The notes beneath the pieces were generated by a model, which saw nothing but the letters and a program-made list of their open reading frames with translations, had not been told where the DNA came from and did not search any database. 64,000 bases of DNA, taken from assembly GCA_963766505.1 (NCBI GenBank), contig CAVYAL010000002.1:124001-188000 (forward strand), given 5' to 3'. The position numbers were made by a program, and so were the translations under genes. Positions within the stretch are counted from its first letter, which is position 1. The number at the start of each line of letters is the position of its first letter. The DNA comes from DATIRA01 sp963766505. GTDB taxonomy: Bacteria; Pseudomonadota; Gammaproteobacteria; Steroidobacterales; Steroidobacteraceae. Shown here one piece after another: positions 53,678 to 61,514 of the stretch.

Positions 53678-55708
53678 ATGCGATCCATTGATTCATCTCG
53701 GCTGGCTGCAATGTTGATAATGGAGCGGACTGTTCCGGACCCGGCGCGTATCTGTGCGCTCGCGGTGGTCTTGTCGTTCGCAACGCCCGTGTCCCTGGCC
53801 GTGGCCGACGAAGGGTCAACCGCAGCGCATTCACGGCCGGCCGCCGCCCCGCATACACCCCAACCCGGACAGGTTACCCCGTCCGCAACGTTTCCGCTTC
53901 CGGAGATCACCGTGACTGCGACGCGGATGGCCGTAGCACCGCCGACGCTGATAGTCCGTGACGTCTCGACAGTGGACCTCGATGCCTACAATGCGCACAC
54001 CATCGGCGATGGACTCACACCGGTCCCCGGTGTGAACATTCAGTACGGCGGGACTTCCGGCGATGCCCGCGCATGGATTCGCGGCTATCGCGATCGGGAT
54101 AGCCTCGTGCTTTTCGACGGCATTCCAATCGCCTCCGGCTTCGAAGGAACGATCGACCTGAACGAGATCGCGACCGAGCAGGTCGCGGCAATCACGGTCC
54201 TCAAGAGCGCCCCGTCGGTCATTTACGGCACGAATGGCATGGGCGGCGTCATCGACATACTGCCGCGCACGGGAACGGATGCCGCACTGCTGTCGGCGAA
54301 CTTCGAGGCAGGCACAGATGAGCGAGTTCTCGCACGCGCAAGCACCGGCGGCGGCAAGAAAGAGCTGAGCTACCTGCTGACACTGAGTCACGACAGCGCC
54401 GGCAATTACTCGCTGGCGGACGATTACAAGGGCGAGCTCAACCAGCCGGCCGGAGAGCGGGTAAACAGCGACTTTGAGCGGAACAGTGTTTTCGTGTCGC
54501 TGGATGCACGGGAGATGCCGCTCGGCCACGTGTCGATGTTCTACAATCTTGCCGATTCCGAGAAGGGCCTGCCGCCGGAAGCGGGCTCGGAGGACCCGGA
54601 TTTCGAAAGGCTGGACAAGTCCAGGCGGCAGACCATAGGTCTTTCGAACCGCTTGGCGGCGTTCCCGCTGTCTTTCAAGGCCTATTACAATACCTACGAA
54701 AGCGAGCTCACGACCTACACCGACGCCAGCTACACGGAGATAGATGAGGTAGAGAAGGCCGAGGACTACTCGTTCGGTTTGAAGCTCTACTGGACCTGGC
54801 AGACGCACGAGAATAACACCTTGCTGCTGCACGCTTCCGGCCAGACGGACGTCTTCAAGGGACAGGGTGAGCTCGAGGACGGCAATCGCGCGGAGATTAC
54901 TACCTGGACGCTGGCAGTCGAGGACCAGTTCGTGATCACCGACACCTTTTCACTGGCGGCCGGAGGCATTTTCAACGTCTTCGACCAGACGCTCCTGGAC
55001 CAATCCAGCAGCGCATTCAGTCCGCAGATTGCCCTCGCCTGGCAAGTCAGCGGTCCATTGGCCGTGCATGCTTCGGCCGCGCAGCGAACGCGCTTCCCAA
55101 AGCTCCGGGAACTGTATCGCCGTCGCTACGGCAACCCCGACCTCGAGGAGCAGACCGCCGAAAACTACGAATTCGGGCTGACCTACGCCCATAGTCCGCA
55201 GTACCGCAGCGACTTCGCGATCTTTCGCAGCGATGTTGACGGTCTTATAGAACGCCCGAACCGTGATTCGGGCTATGAGAACCTGGCACCGGTGAGAATC
55301 AGCGGCGTGGAGACTTCAACGGGAGGCTGGTTGTCCGAGGCCTTGTATGCGCGTCTCGCATACACCTACGTCAACGCGAAGGAGTCGCTGCCCTCCGGGA
55401 GCAGTCGACAGCTGCGCAGCCGTCCAGAGCACACGGCGCAGGTTGAGTTGCGTTACCGTTTTCCGTGGCAGATTCTCTTGGCCATGAACGGCATCTATGT
55501 CTCCGGCCTCTATGATCTAGACGACGACGACGTCCATACGGAGTTGGACAGCTATTTTGTCCTCAACCTCAAGGTCTTAAAGGTCGTCACTGACAGACTG
55601 GAGGCCTATCTGGCTACGACCAATCTGACGGACGAGGACTACCTGCAGCGGCTGGGAGATCCGCGCGAGGGGCGCGCCGTGCGGGTCGGATTTCAATTCC
55701 AGCTCTGA
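53678..55708 (+). CDS. TonB-dependent outer-membrane receptor
   Basis: 676-residue receptor with a leader region (hydrophobic ICALAVVLSFATPVSLAVA), a TonB-box-like PEITVTATRM, a plug (DGLTPVPGVNIQYGG, WIRGYRDRDSLVLFDGIPI, SAPSVIYGTNGMGGVIDI) and a 22-strand-type barrel ending NLTDEDYLQRLGDPREGRAV and VGFQFQL. Energised uptake of a chelate or similar large solute is expected. The ATG at 53678 is one option; ATGs at residues 12 and 15 would also leave the signal intact. Only 3 nt separate it from tctC, which points to a shared substrate. Confidence 0.92.
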   Translation: MRSIDSSRLAAMLIMERTVPDPARICALAVVLSFATPVSLAVADEGSTAAHSRPAAAPHTPQPGQVTPSATFPLPEITVTATRMAVAPPTLIVRDVSTVDLDAYNAHTIGDGLTPVPGVNIQYGGTSGDARAWIRGYRDRDSLVLFDGIPIASGFEGTIDLNEIATEQVAAITVLKSAPSVIYGTNGMGGVIDILPRTGTDAALLSANFEAGTDERVLARASTGGGKKELSYLLTLSHDSAGNYSLADDYKGELNQPAGERVNSDFERNSVFVSLDAREMPLGHVSMFYNLADSEKGLPPEAGSEDPDFERLDKSRRQTIGLSNRLAAFPLSFKAYYNTYESELTTYTDASYTEIDEVEKAEDYSFGLKLYWTWQTHENNTLLLHASGQTDVFKGQGELEDGNRAEITTWTLAVEDQFVITDTFSLAAGGIFNVFDQTLLDQSSSAFSPQIALAWQVSGPLAVHASAAQRTRFPKLRELYRRRYGNPDLEEQTAENYEFGLTYAHSPQYRSDFAIFRSDVDGLIERPNRDSGYENLAPVRISGVETSTGGWLSEALYARLAYTYVNAKESLPSGSSRQLRSRPEHTAQVELRYRFPWQILLAMNGIYVSGLYDLDDDDVHTELDSYFVLNLKVLKVVTDRLEAYLATTNLTDEDYLQRLGDPREGRAVRVGFQFQL

Positions 55709-55711
55709 CGT

Positions 55712-56824
55712 ATGCGCGGGACGCCAACGCCGGTCCAGCGTCGGAGAGCCTCATGCGGCTTGCTATGTCCCGTGGTTGCAACGCTCACCCTTGTCTGCCT
55801 GCCGCCCCTGGCGCTCGGCGCCCGATGCGCCGAGCTGGCGGGAAGCACCGTCCACTGGATCGTCCCGAACAACCCCGGCGGCGGGTACGACGCCTACGCT
55901 CGCTTGCTGCAACCGTTTCTCGAGGAGGAGCTCGGCGCGACCATCATCGTAGCCAACCGCTCGGGCGCGGGAGGCGTGGTTGGTGCTTCGCTGATTCGGG
56001 ACGCGAGGCCTGACGGCAGGACTCTCGGCCTCATCAATGCCTCAGGACTACTCGCCGCGGGCCTCGACCGCGAGGTGCCGGATCCGTCAGAGGATTTCAC
56101 AGTGCTGGGTCGATTGCTCAGCAACCATACGGTGCTCGTAACCGGCCAGAGTTCCGGCATTGGTCGTCTCGAGAAACTGCTAAGCGTGTCGCGGGAGCGG
56201 CCGATCGTCATCGGCGTGCGGGATGCCGGTTCCGCCAGCCTGTTCATTGTGCCCGTGGTTGCCTCGCTGCTCGGGTTCGACTACGAGCTCGTTACGGGGT
56301 ATGACGGAAATGCAGCCCGGTCGCTGGCAGCCATCCGTGGTGAAGTGGACCTGCTGGTGCAGAATTTCGACTCCGTCCAACGGTTCATTGCCGGCGGCGA
56401 ACTTATACCGCTGATGCAAGTGGTTGGCGCGGATCCCGGTGCGACACCAGGTCCCAATGCATCTTTGTTGGCCGGCGTTCCCGTGCTCGGGGGCGTAACG
56501 GGCGTGGCGCAGCAGCGCGCCCATCTGACAGGCAGAACTCGCGCGCAGGCCATCGAGGAGGCTCGCCTGCTTACCGCTCTCATCGATGCCGGGCGGCTGG
56601 TCGTTGCGCCCAGAGGTTTGTCCGAGGATCGGCGCAAGTGCCTCGAAACGGCTCTGTTCAGTGTGCTGTCGAATGCCGAATTCCAGAACGCTGCGGCTCG
56701 CGCAAGGCTGACCCTCGAGCCTGCGAATGCGGCCATCGCGCGCGCCGACATCGAGGTGGCCAGTGCCGCGGTCCTGGAGTTTGCCTCGCTGGTGAAAGAC
56801 GCGATGCGACGGGCTCGCCAGTAG
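55712..56824 (+). CDS. tctC: Tripartite tricarboxylate transporter, periplasmic binding protein (TctC/Bug family)
   Basis: 370 residues with a signal peptide (VVATLTLVCLPPLALGARC) and the Bug-family pattern WIVPNNPGGGYDAYARLL, IIVANRSGAGGVVGASLI, FTVLGRLLSNHTVLVT and a VDLLVQNFDSVQ strand. Such proteins bind carboxylates such as citrate in the periplasm and deliver them to TctAB. Direct adjacency to the TonB receptor is unusual for this family. Confidence 0.9.
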   Translation: MRGTPTPVQRRRASCGLLCPVVATLTLVCLPPLALGARCAELAGSTVHWIVPNNPGGGYDAYARLLQPFLEEELGATIIVANRSGAGGVVGASLIRDARPDGRTLGLINASGLLAAGLDREVPDPSEDFTVLGRLLSNHTVLVTGQSSGIGRLEKLLSVSRERPIVIGVRDAGSASLFIVPVVASLLGFDYELVTGYDGNAARSLAAIRGEVDLLVQNFDSVQRFIAGGELIPLMQVVGADPGATPGPNASLLAGVPVLGGVTGVAQQRAHLTGRTRAQAIEEARLLTALIDAGRLVVAPRGLSEDRRKCLETALFSVLSNAEFQNAAARARLTLEPANAAIARADIEVASAAVLEFASLVKDAMRRARQ

Positions 56825-56847
56825 GCGCGTCCGCGGGTTCTCGCGTC

Positions 56848-58374
56848 TTGGATGCAGCCATTTTCGACGCAGCTATAGAGGGCCTCCGCCTGGTCTTCTC
56901 ATGGCCATACATTCTATATCCGATAAGTGCGACGCTGGTGGCGATGATGTTCTCGGCTGCCCCGGGCCTGAACAGCTCCACACTCATGGCGCTGGTTATT
57001 CCTGTGACCTATGGTTGGGACCCGCTGCACGTCATGCTCGTCTTCGGTGCCCTGGTCGGCGGTGCCACGTTCATGGGGTCGGTGACGGCCATCCTGTTCA
57101 ACATCCCTGGCAAGGCCTCGAACGCAGTAACGCTACTCGACGGTTATCCAATGACGCGGCAGGGCAGGGCGAAGACCGCCATCGGCTGCGCAGCGGCTGC
57201 CTCCGCCATCGGCTCCACCCTGGGCGTGGCGATGCTGATCACCTTGCTGCCAGCCATGCGCCATGCGGCGCTGGCTCTTGGTCCCGCGGAATACCTGATG
57301 CTCGCAATCTGGGGGCTCACGACGCTCGCGGCGCTGACCGGCGACTCGCTGGTCAAGGGCCTCGTCGCAGCGGGTATCGGCCTGCAGCTTGCCTTCATCG
57401 GACTCGACCCGCGTACGGCCGAAGCCCGCTTCACCTTCGGGCTCGATTATCTTCAGGATGGCCTCAGCCTCGTGCCGGTCCTGCTTGGCTTGTTCGCGCT
57501 CGCCGAAGTCATAGACCTCATGGTCAGTGGTCGCGAAACCCTATCCGGCCGGCGCCGTCTGCAGGATCTCACCGGTAGCGTGACGGAAGGCGTCGTAGCT
57601 GTAGTGCGTAATTTCGGGTTGTTGTTGCGCTCATCCGTCATCGGTGTCGTCATTGGAGCGATTCCGGGAATCGGCGGTTCGGTTGCTGGCTTCGTAGCAT
57701 ACGGACACGCCAGTCAGACGGCCCGGGACCGATCTCGCTTCGGCGACGGTGACATCCGCGGAGTGCTTGCGCCCGAGGCAGCGGCAGACGCCAAGGATAG
57801 CGGTGCGCTTGTGCCGACGCTCGCGCTCGGCATTCCAGGAGGGACCGGCACTGCAATGCTGCTCGGCGCAATGACCTTGCACGGACTCAGCCCCGGGCGA
57901 GAACTACTTTCGAGCCAGCTCGTGCTCGTGTTCGTCCTGATCTGGTCGCTCTTCCTGTCGAACTGGCTGACGTCACTGCTAGGGCTGGCGTTTGTTACGC
58001 CGATGGCACGGCTGAGTACCATCCGGACTTCGCGTCTTGTTCCGGTGATACTGTCGCTGGCGATGTTGGGTGCTGTGCAGTATCGAGGACAGGCCGCCGA
58101 TGCCGTTTGTGCCGTGGCGTTCGGCCTTGTAGGTTTCATGATGAAGCGGCATCGCTGGCCACGCGTACCGTTGGTGATCGCGATGTCCCTTGCGCCGCTG
58201 TTGGAGACCAATCTACATCTGACCCTGCGACTGCAGGGACTCGGTCGGATCGATTTCTGGTCCCGACCGATCGTTCTCGTGCTGCTTGCGCTGATACTGT
58301 TAAACCTTTTCCTGCCATCACTACGGCGGCAATGGCGGACGCTCAGGGCATCGCGCAGGGGAGTTAGGCCGTGA
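56848..58374 (+). CDS. tctA: Tripartite tricarboxylate transporter, large membrane subunit (TctA)
   Basis: About 508 residues, roughly twelve transmembrane helices. Hallmarks: APGLNSSTLMALVIPVTYG, ILFNIPGKASNAVTLLDGYP, the first and second Gly-rich loops GAIPGIGGSVAGFVAYGHA and LALGIPGGTGTAMLLGAM, typical of TctA. Its start is uncertain: TTG at 56848 gives MDAAIFDAAIEGLRLVF, matching other TctA N-termini; no ATG lies near. It overlaps tctB by four bases (GTGA). Confidence 0.9.
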   Translation: MDAAIFDAAIEGLRLVFSWPYILYPISATLVAMMFSAAPGLNSSTLMALVIPVTYGWDPLHVMLVFGALVGGATFMGSVTAILFNIPGKASNAVTLLDGYPMTRQGRAKTAIGCAAAASAIGSTLGVAMLITLLPAMRHAALALGPAEYLMLAIWGLTTLAALTGDSLVKGLVAAGIGLQLAFIGLDPRTAEARFTFGLDYLQDGLSLVPVLLGLFALAEVIDLMVSGRETLSGRRRLQDLTGSVTEGVVAVVRNFGLLLRSSVIGVVIGAIPGIGGSVAGFVAYGHASQTARDRSRFGDGDIRGVLAPEAAADAKDSGALVPTLALGIPGGTGTAMLLGAMTLHGLSPGRELLSSQLVLVFVLIWSLFLSNWLTSLLGLAFVTPMARLSTIRTSRLVPVILSLAMLGAVQYRGQAADAVCAVAFGLVGFMMKRHRWPRVPLVIAMSLAPLLETNLHLTLRLQGLGRIDFWSRPIVLVLLALILLNLFLPSLRRQWRTLRASRRGVRP

Positions 58375-58850
58375 CAACGCGTTCGCGAACCCTGAGATTT
58401 CTGCGCCGTAGCTGGGACACGATAGCGGTGGGGCTGCTGGTGTCCGGATCGCTGGCGGCGTCCCTCGGGCTGAGTCATGTGGCCGCTTGGATTCCGCGAA
58501 TGGTCCTGATGATCACGCTGGCGCTGATCATCATTCAACTGGTGATGGAGTTTCGTGAAGTCGGGCCCGTGACCGACTCGCCGCAGCGATTTAGGCTGCC
58601 ACAGTTGCGGCCGACCGGGCCAGTCGTTGTCGTATCGTGGATCGCTGGATTGATGCTAGCCGTGCTCGTCTTCGGCACTGTTCTCGGCAGCGTGGCGTTC
58701 GGCGTGGCCTACCTGCGCTGGCATGCTGGGGAATCATGGCTGACCAGCGGTGTCGTCGCGCTGTTGCTGGGTCTTAGTGTACAGCTGATCTTCGGTCTGC
58801 TGCTGCGTGCTGAGCTTCACTCAGGTTGGCTACTGGATCTCTTGTACTAG
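58371..58850 (+). CDS. tctB: Tripartite tricarboxylate transporter, small membrane subunit (TctB)
   Basis: 159 residues with four predicted transmembrane helices, including WDTIAVGLLVSGSLAASLG, MVLMITLALIIIQLVM, VVVSWIAGLMLAVLVFGTVL and VVALLLGLSVQLIFGLLL, as expected for TctB (DUF1468). GTG start overlaps the tctA stop and follows GGGGAG. The gene order C-A-B differs from the classical C-B-A. Confidence 0.85.
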   Translation: MTTRSRTLRFLRRSWDTIAVGLLVSGSLAASLGLSHVAAWIPRMVLMITLALIIIQLVMEFREVGPVTDSPQRFRLPQLRPTGPVVVVSWIAGLMLAVLVFGTVLGSVAFGVAYLRWHAGESWLTSGVVALLLGLSVQLIFGLLLRAELHSGWLLDLLY

Positions 58851-58871
58851 GTCCGCCGGGGGGGAAGTCAA

Positions 58872-59555
58872 CTATTCCCGATCCAGGTTGATGTGCGTTC
58901 CCTTGAGGTCCTCGGTGACCTCGAGCGCGAAGTCCGGACCGTCCTTCTTCTTCACCAGCACGTCCTCGCCGTCGTCCCCCTCGACGTGGTAGCGCGCCGG
59001 GTCGAGGCCCGCCTTCAGCGCGTTCTTGACGTCGCGGGCCACGCCGTTCTCGGAGCGCCCGTCCTTGATGGGCACGGAGATCTCGGTCGGCGGCGTGCCG
59101 TCCTTGGGCGTAACCCTTACCTGGATGGTGCCGGCGTTATTGGCCCCTTCCTTTATCTGGATCCGCCACTTGTTTGAGTAATGGAGATCGCCTGCGCTCG
59201 CGCCGACCTCGAGCGCGAAGTCAGGACCGTCCTTCTTCTTCACCAGCACGTCCTCGCCGTCGTCCCCCTCGACGTGGTAGCGCGCCGGGTCGAGGCCCGC
59301 CTTCAGCGCGTTCTTGACGTCGCGGGCGACGCCGTTCTCGGAGCGCCCGTCCTTGATGGGGACGGAGACCTCGGTCGGCGGCGTGCCGTCCTTGGGCGTG
59401 ACCCTTACCTGGATGGTGCCGGCGTTGTTGGCCCCTTCCTTTATCTGGATCCGCCACTTGTTCGAGTAGTGGAGATCGCCTGCGCTCGCGCCGAGGCTGA
59501 CCAGGCCGGCCAGCAGCGCGGTGGCGGTTACGGAAAAGGTCCTGCGGAAACTCAT
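58872..59555 (-). CDS. Exported protein built of a recent tandem duplication, unknown function
   Basis: 227 residues. A signal peptide (TFSVTATALLAGLVSLGASAG) is followed by two copies of a 96-residue module (DLHYSNKWRIQIKEGANNAG, VPIKDGRSENGVARDVKNAL, HVEGDDGEDVLVKKKDGPDF) and a short tail TEDLKGTHINLDRE. The two modules differ by a single conservative change (EVS versus EIS). The second copy starts with GASAG, the signal-peptide end, so duplication took in the cleavage region. AGGAGA precedes ATG 59555. No family recognised; a PepSY-like fold is only a guess. Confidence 0.8.
   Translation of the reverse strand: MSFRRTFSVTATALLAGLVSLGASAGDLHYSNKWRIQIKEGANNAGTIQVRVTPKDGTPPTEVSVPIKDGRSENGVARDVKNALKAGLDPARYHVEGDDGEDVLVKKKDGPDFALEVGASAGDLHYSNKWRIQIKEGANNAGTIQVRVTPKDGTPPTEISVPIKDGRSENGVARDVKNALKAGLDPARYHVEGDDGEDVLVKKKDGPDFALEVTEDLKGTHINLDRE
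58917..59204 (-). repeat. 288-bp tandem repeat, copy 2 (C-terminal)
   Basis: Encodes residues 118-213 of the duplicated protein. It is almost base-identical to 59205-59492, with only scattered silent changes and one EIS/EVS difference. Confidence 0.93.
59205..59492 (-). repeat. 288-bp tandem repeat, copy 1 (N-terminal)
   Basis: Encodes residues 22-117, beginning at the GASAG end of the signal peptide. Directly abuts copy 2 with no spacer. Confidence 0.93.
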
Positions 59556-59694
59556 GTCCGATTCTCCTGGTAGAGACATTGATCGATCACAGCCGGCGGA
59601 GTCTAGGGCAGGCCCGTCCCTGAAGCGAGGCCCCGGCGGTCCCCCCGGGGCGCGGGCGAGCGGTTAGGATGTCCCTCCAGCAGGAGGACCGTGC

Positions 59695-60861
59695 ATGCCT
59701 GGCAAGATCCCACGTTCCCGCGAGAACGATTACACGGACGAGGCTGCGACCGCCCGCAGGCATTTCGTCGCAGAGGCGACCGGCGTCGAACTCGAGCATG
59801 TCGGCCGCTACTCGATTGACCCGGCCCGGCTCCCGGGGAACGTCGAGCACTTCACCGGCGTGGCCCAGGTGCCGCTCGGCATCGCCGGTCCGCTGCTGGT
59901 CCATGGCGAGCACGCCGAGGGCGAGTTCTTCGTGCCGCTCGCGACGACCGAGGGCACGCTGGTCGCTAGCTACAACCGCGGCATGAAGCTGCTGCACGCC
60001 GCCGGCGGCGTCAGGACCACGATCTGCGACGACGCGATGCAGCGGGCGCCGGTCTTCATGTTCGACAGCGCGCGCGAAGCACGCGAGTTCGGGCACTGGG
60101 TCGCCGGTCAATTCGAGCGCATCCGGGAGCAGGCCGAGGCGACGACCACGGTCGGTCGCCTGCGCAACATCGAGCAGTACGCGGCGAGCCGCTTCCTGTA
60201 CCTGCGCTTCAACTTCACGACCGGCGACGCGGCCGGCCAGAACATGGTCACGAAGGCCACCAAGGCCGCGTGCGACTGGATCCTCGGCGAGTACCCGGGC
60301 ATCCGCCGGCACTTCCTCGAGGCCAACATGGCCACCGACAAGAAGGCCTCTCACATGCACCTGCTGCACAGTCGCGGCAAGCGCGTCGTGGCGGAGGCGA
60401 CGGTCCCGGCCCGGTTGCTGAAGGAGTTCATGAACGCCAGTGCGGAGACTCTGTTCCAGGCGCGCCTTGCGAGCCACCTCGGTGGCTTCATCTCGGGCAC
60501 GACCAACAACGGCGCGCATTCGGCGAATGCGATCACCGCGATGTTCATCGCCACGGGCCAGGACGTCGCCAATGTCTCGGAGTCGGCAGCAGGCGTCGTG
60601 TACGCCGAGGTCACGCCCGACGGCGACTACTATTACTCCATCACGCTGCCGTCGCTGATCGTCGCGACGCACGGCGGCGGTACCGGGCTCGCCACGCAGC
60701 GCGAGTGCCTCGAGATGATGGGCTGCTACGGCAGCGGCAAGGTCGGCAAGTTTGCCGAGATCGTGGCGGCCACGGTGCTTTGCGGCGAGTTGTCGCTGGG
60801 CTCGGCGATCACCGCCGGCGAATGGGTGTCGAGCCACGAGCGATACGGCCGGAACCGCTGA
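59695..60861 (+). CDS. Hydroxymethylglutaryl-CoA reductase
   Basis: Reduces HMG-CoA to mevalonate (or the reverse). All four catalytic residues of the family can be placed: Glu86 in LATTEGTLVASYNRG, Lys in MATDKKASH (216/217), Asp290 in ATGQDVANVSE, and a C-terminal His381 in SSHERYGRNR. Other signatures: PLGIAGPLLVHG, TTGDAAGQNMVTKAT, ATHGGGTGLATQ. AGGAGGACC precedes the ATG. 388 residues, without membrane segments. The presence of the C-terminal SH and the length resemble class I-type soluble bacterial forms. It stands alone; no other mevalonate genes are in the window. Confidence 0.9.
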   Translation: MPGKIPRSRENDYTDEAATARRHFVAEATGVELEHVGRYSIDPARLPGNVEHFTGVAQVPLGIAGPLLVHGEHAEGEFFVPLATTEGTLVASYNRGMKLLHAAGGVRTTICDDAMQRAPVFMFDSAREAREFGHWVAGQFERIREQAEATTTVGRLRNIEQYAASRFLYLRFNFTTGDAAGQNMVTKATKAACDWILGEYPGIRRHFLEANMATDKKASHMHLLHSRGKRVVAEATVPARLLKEFMNASAETLFQARLASHLGGFISGTTNNGAHSANAITAMFIATGQDVANVSESAAGVVYAEVTPDGDYYYSITLPSLIVATHGGGTGLATQRECLEMMGCYGSGKVGKFAEIVAATVLCGELSLGSAITAGEWVSSHERYGRNR

Positions 60862-60963
60862 GCGGGACGCGAAGCCGTGCTGCCGCGTCCGCAGTGCGGC
60901 ATGGCGAACCAGGCGGCGCCCCCGCAGCAGCACTTGTCCGGAGCGCGGCGTCTTGATTCCGGA

Positions 60964-61478
60964 TCAATCCACGTGGACGCGCGGGTCTACGCAAGCGCCG
61001 TTGCTGTGATCGCGGATCGAGTAATCGTATTCTCCGCTCGGTATTCCGGCAGCTTGATGCGGATCACACCGGATGTCCCGGGTCTGATCATTGTCGTCGA
61101 TCTCCTGTCGTTGATCCGGAAAAACCAGATGTCGTGTGACGTTCTTGGGCAGCGTGGCAGCACCAACTGCGGGCTGGAGGCCTCTTTCTCGCTTCCCGTT
61201 CTCATTCTCGATCGGACCGTCTAGAGTCTGATCTTTAGAGTGCTGCCAGGGCTGGCACACACGAACGCGGGGACGACCGTTGGCGTTCCCTGTCCCGTCG
61301 AAGGTCACCGTGACTGACAGGATTGTCCTTGTTGGCCTTTTCTTCGCAGTCCTTCGGCAGGGTCGACATCGCGGCACAGTTATCGACCCTTACTTGCTTC
61401 GGCGAGGTCCTGCGTCTGCATGACGCAACCCGTTGCAAGCAGCATCGCTGGCAACAGAATCCACAGATTCGTGTTCAT
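60964..61478 (-). pseudogene. Small lipoprotein gene, frame disrupted
   Basis: ATG 61478 follows AGGAGGAGACGCG, an excellent ribosome site. The first 18 residues form a lipoprotein signal (NTNLWILLPAMLLATGC). The frame stops after EASKGR, but coding text continues in the next frame (VRVDNCAAMSTLPKDCEEK), then in a third (SVTVTFDGTGNANGRP), ending DYSIRDHSNGACVDPRVHVD at 60964. At least two frame changes are needed. Function unknown. Repeated breaks suggest either decay or sequencing indels. Confidence 0.55.
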
Positions 61479-61514
61479 CGCGTCTCCTCCTACTGGCTCG
61501 TCCCTTCACCGTTG

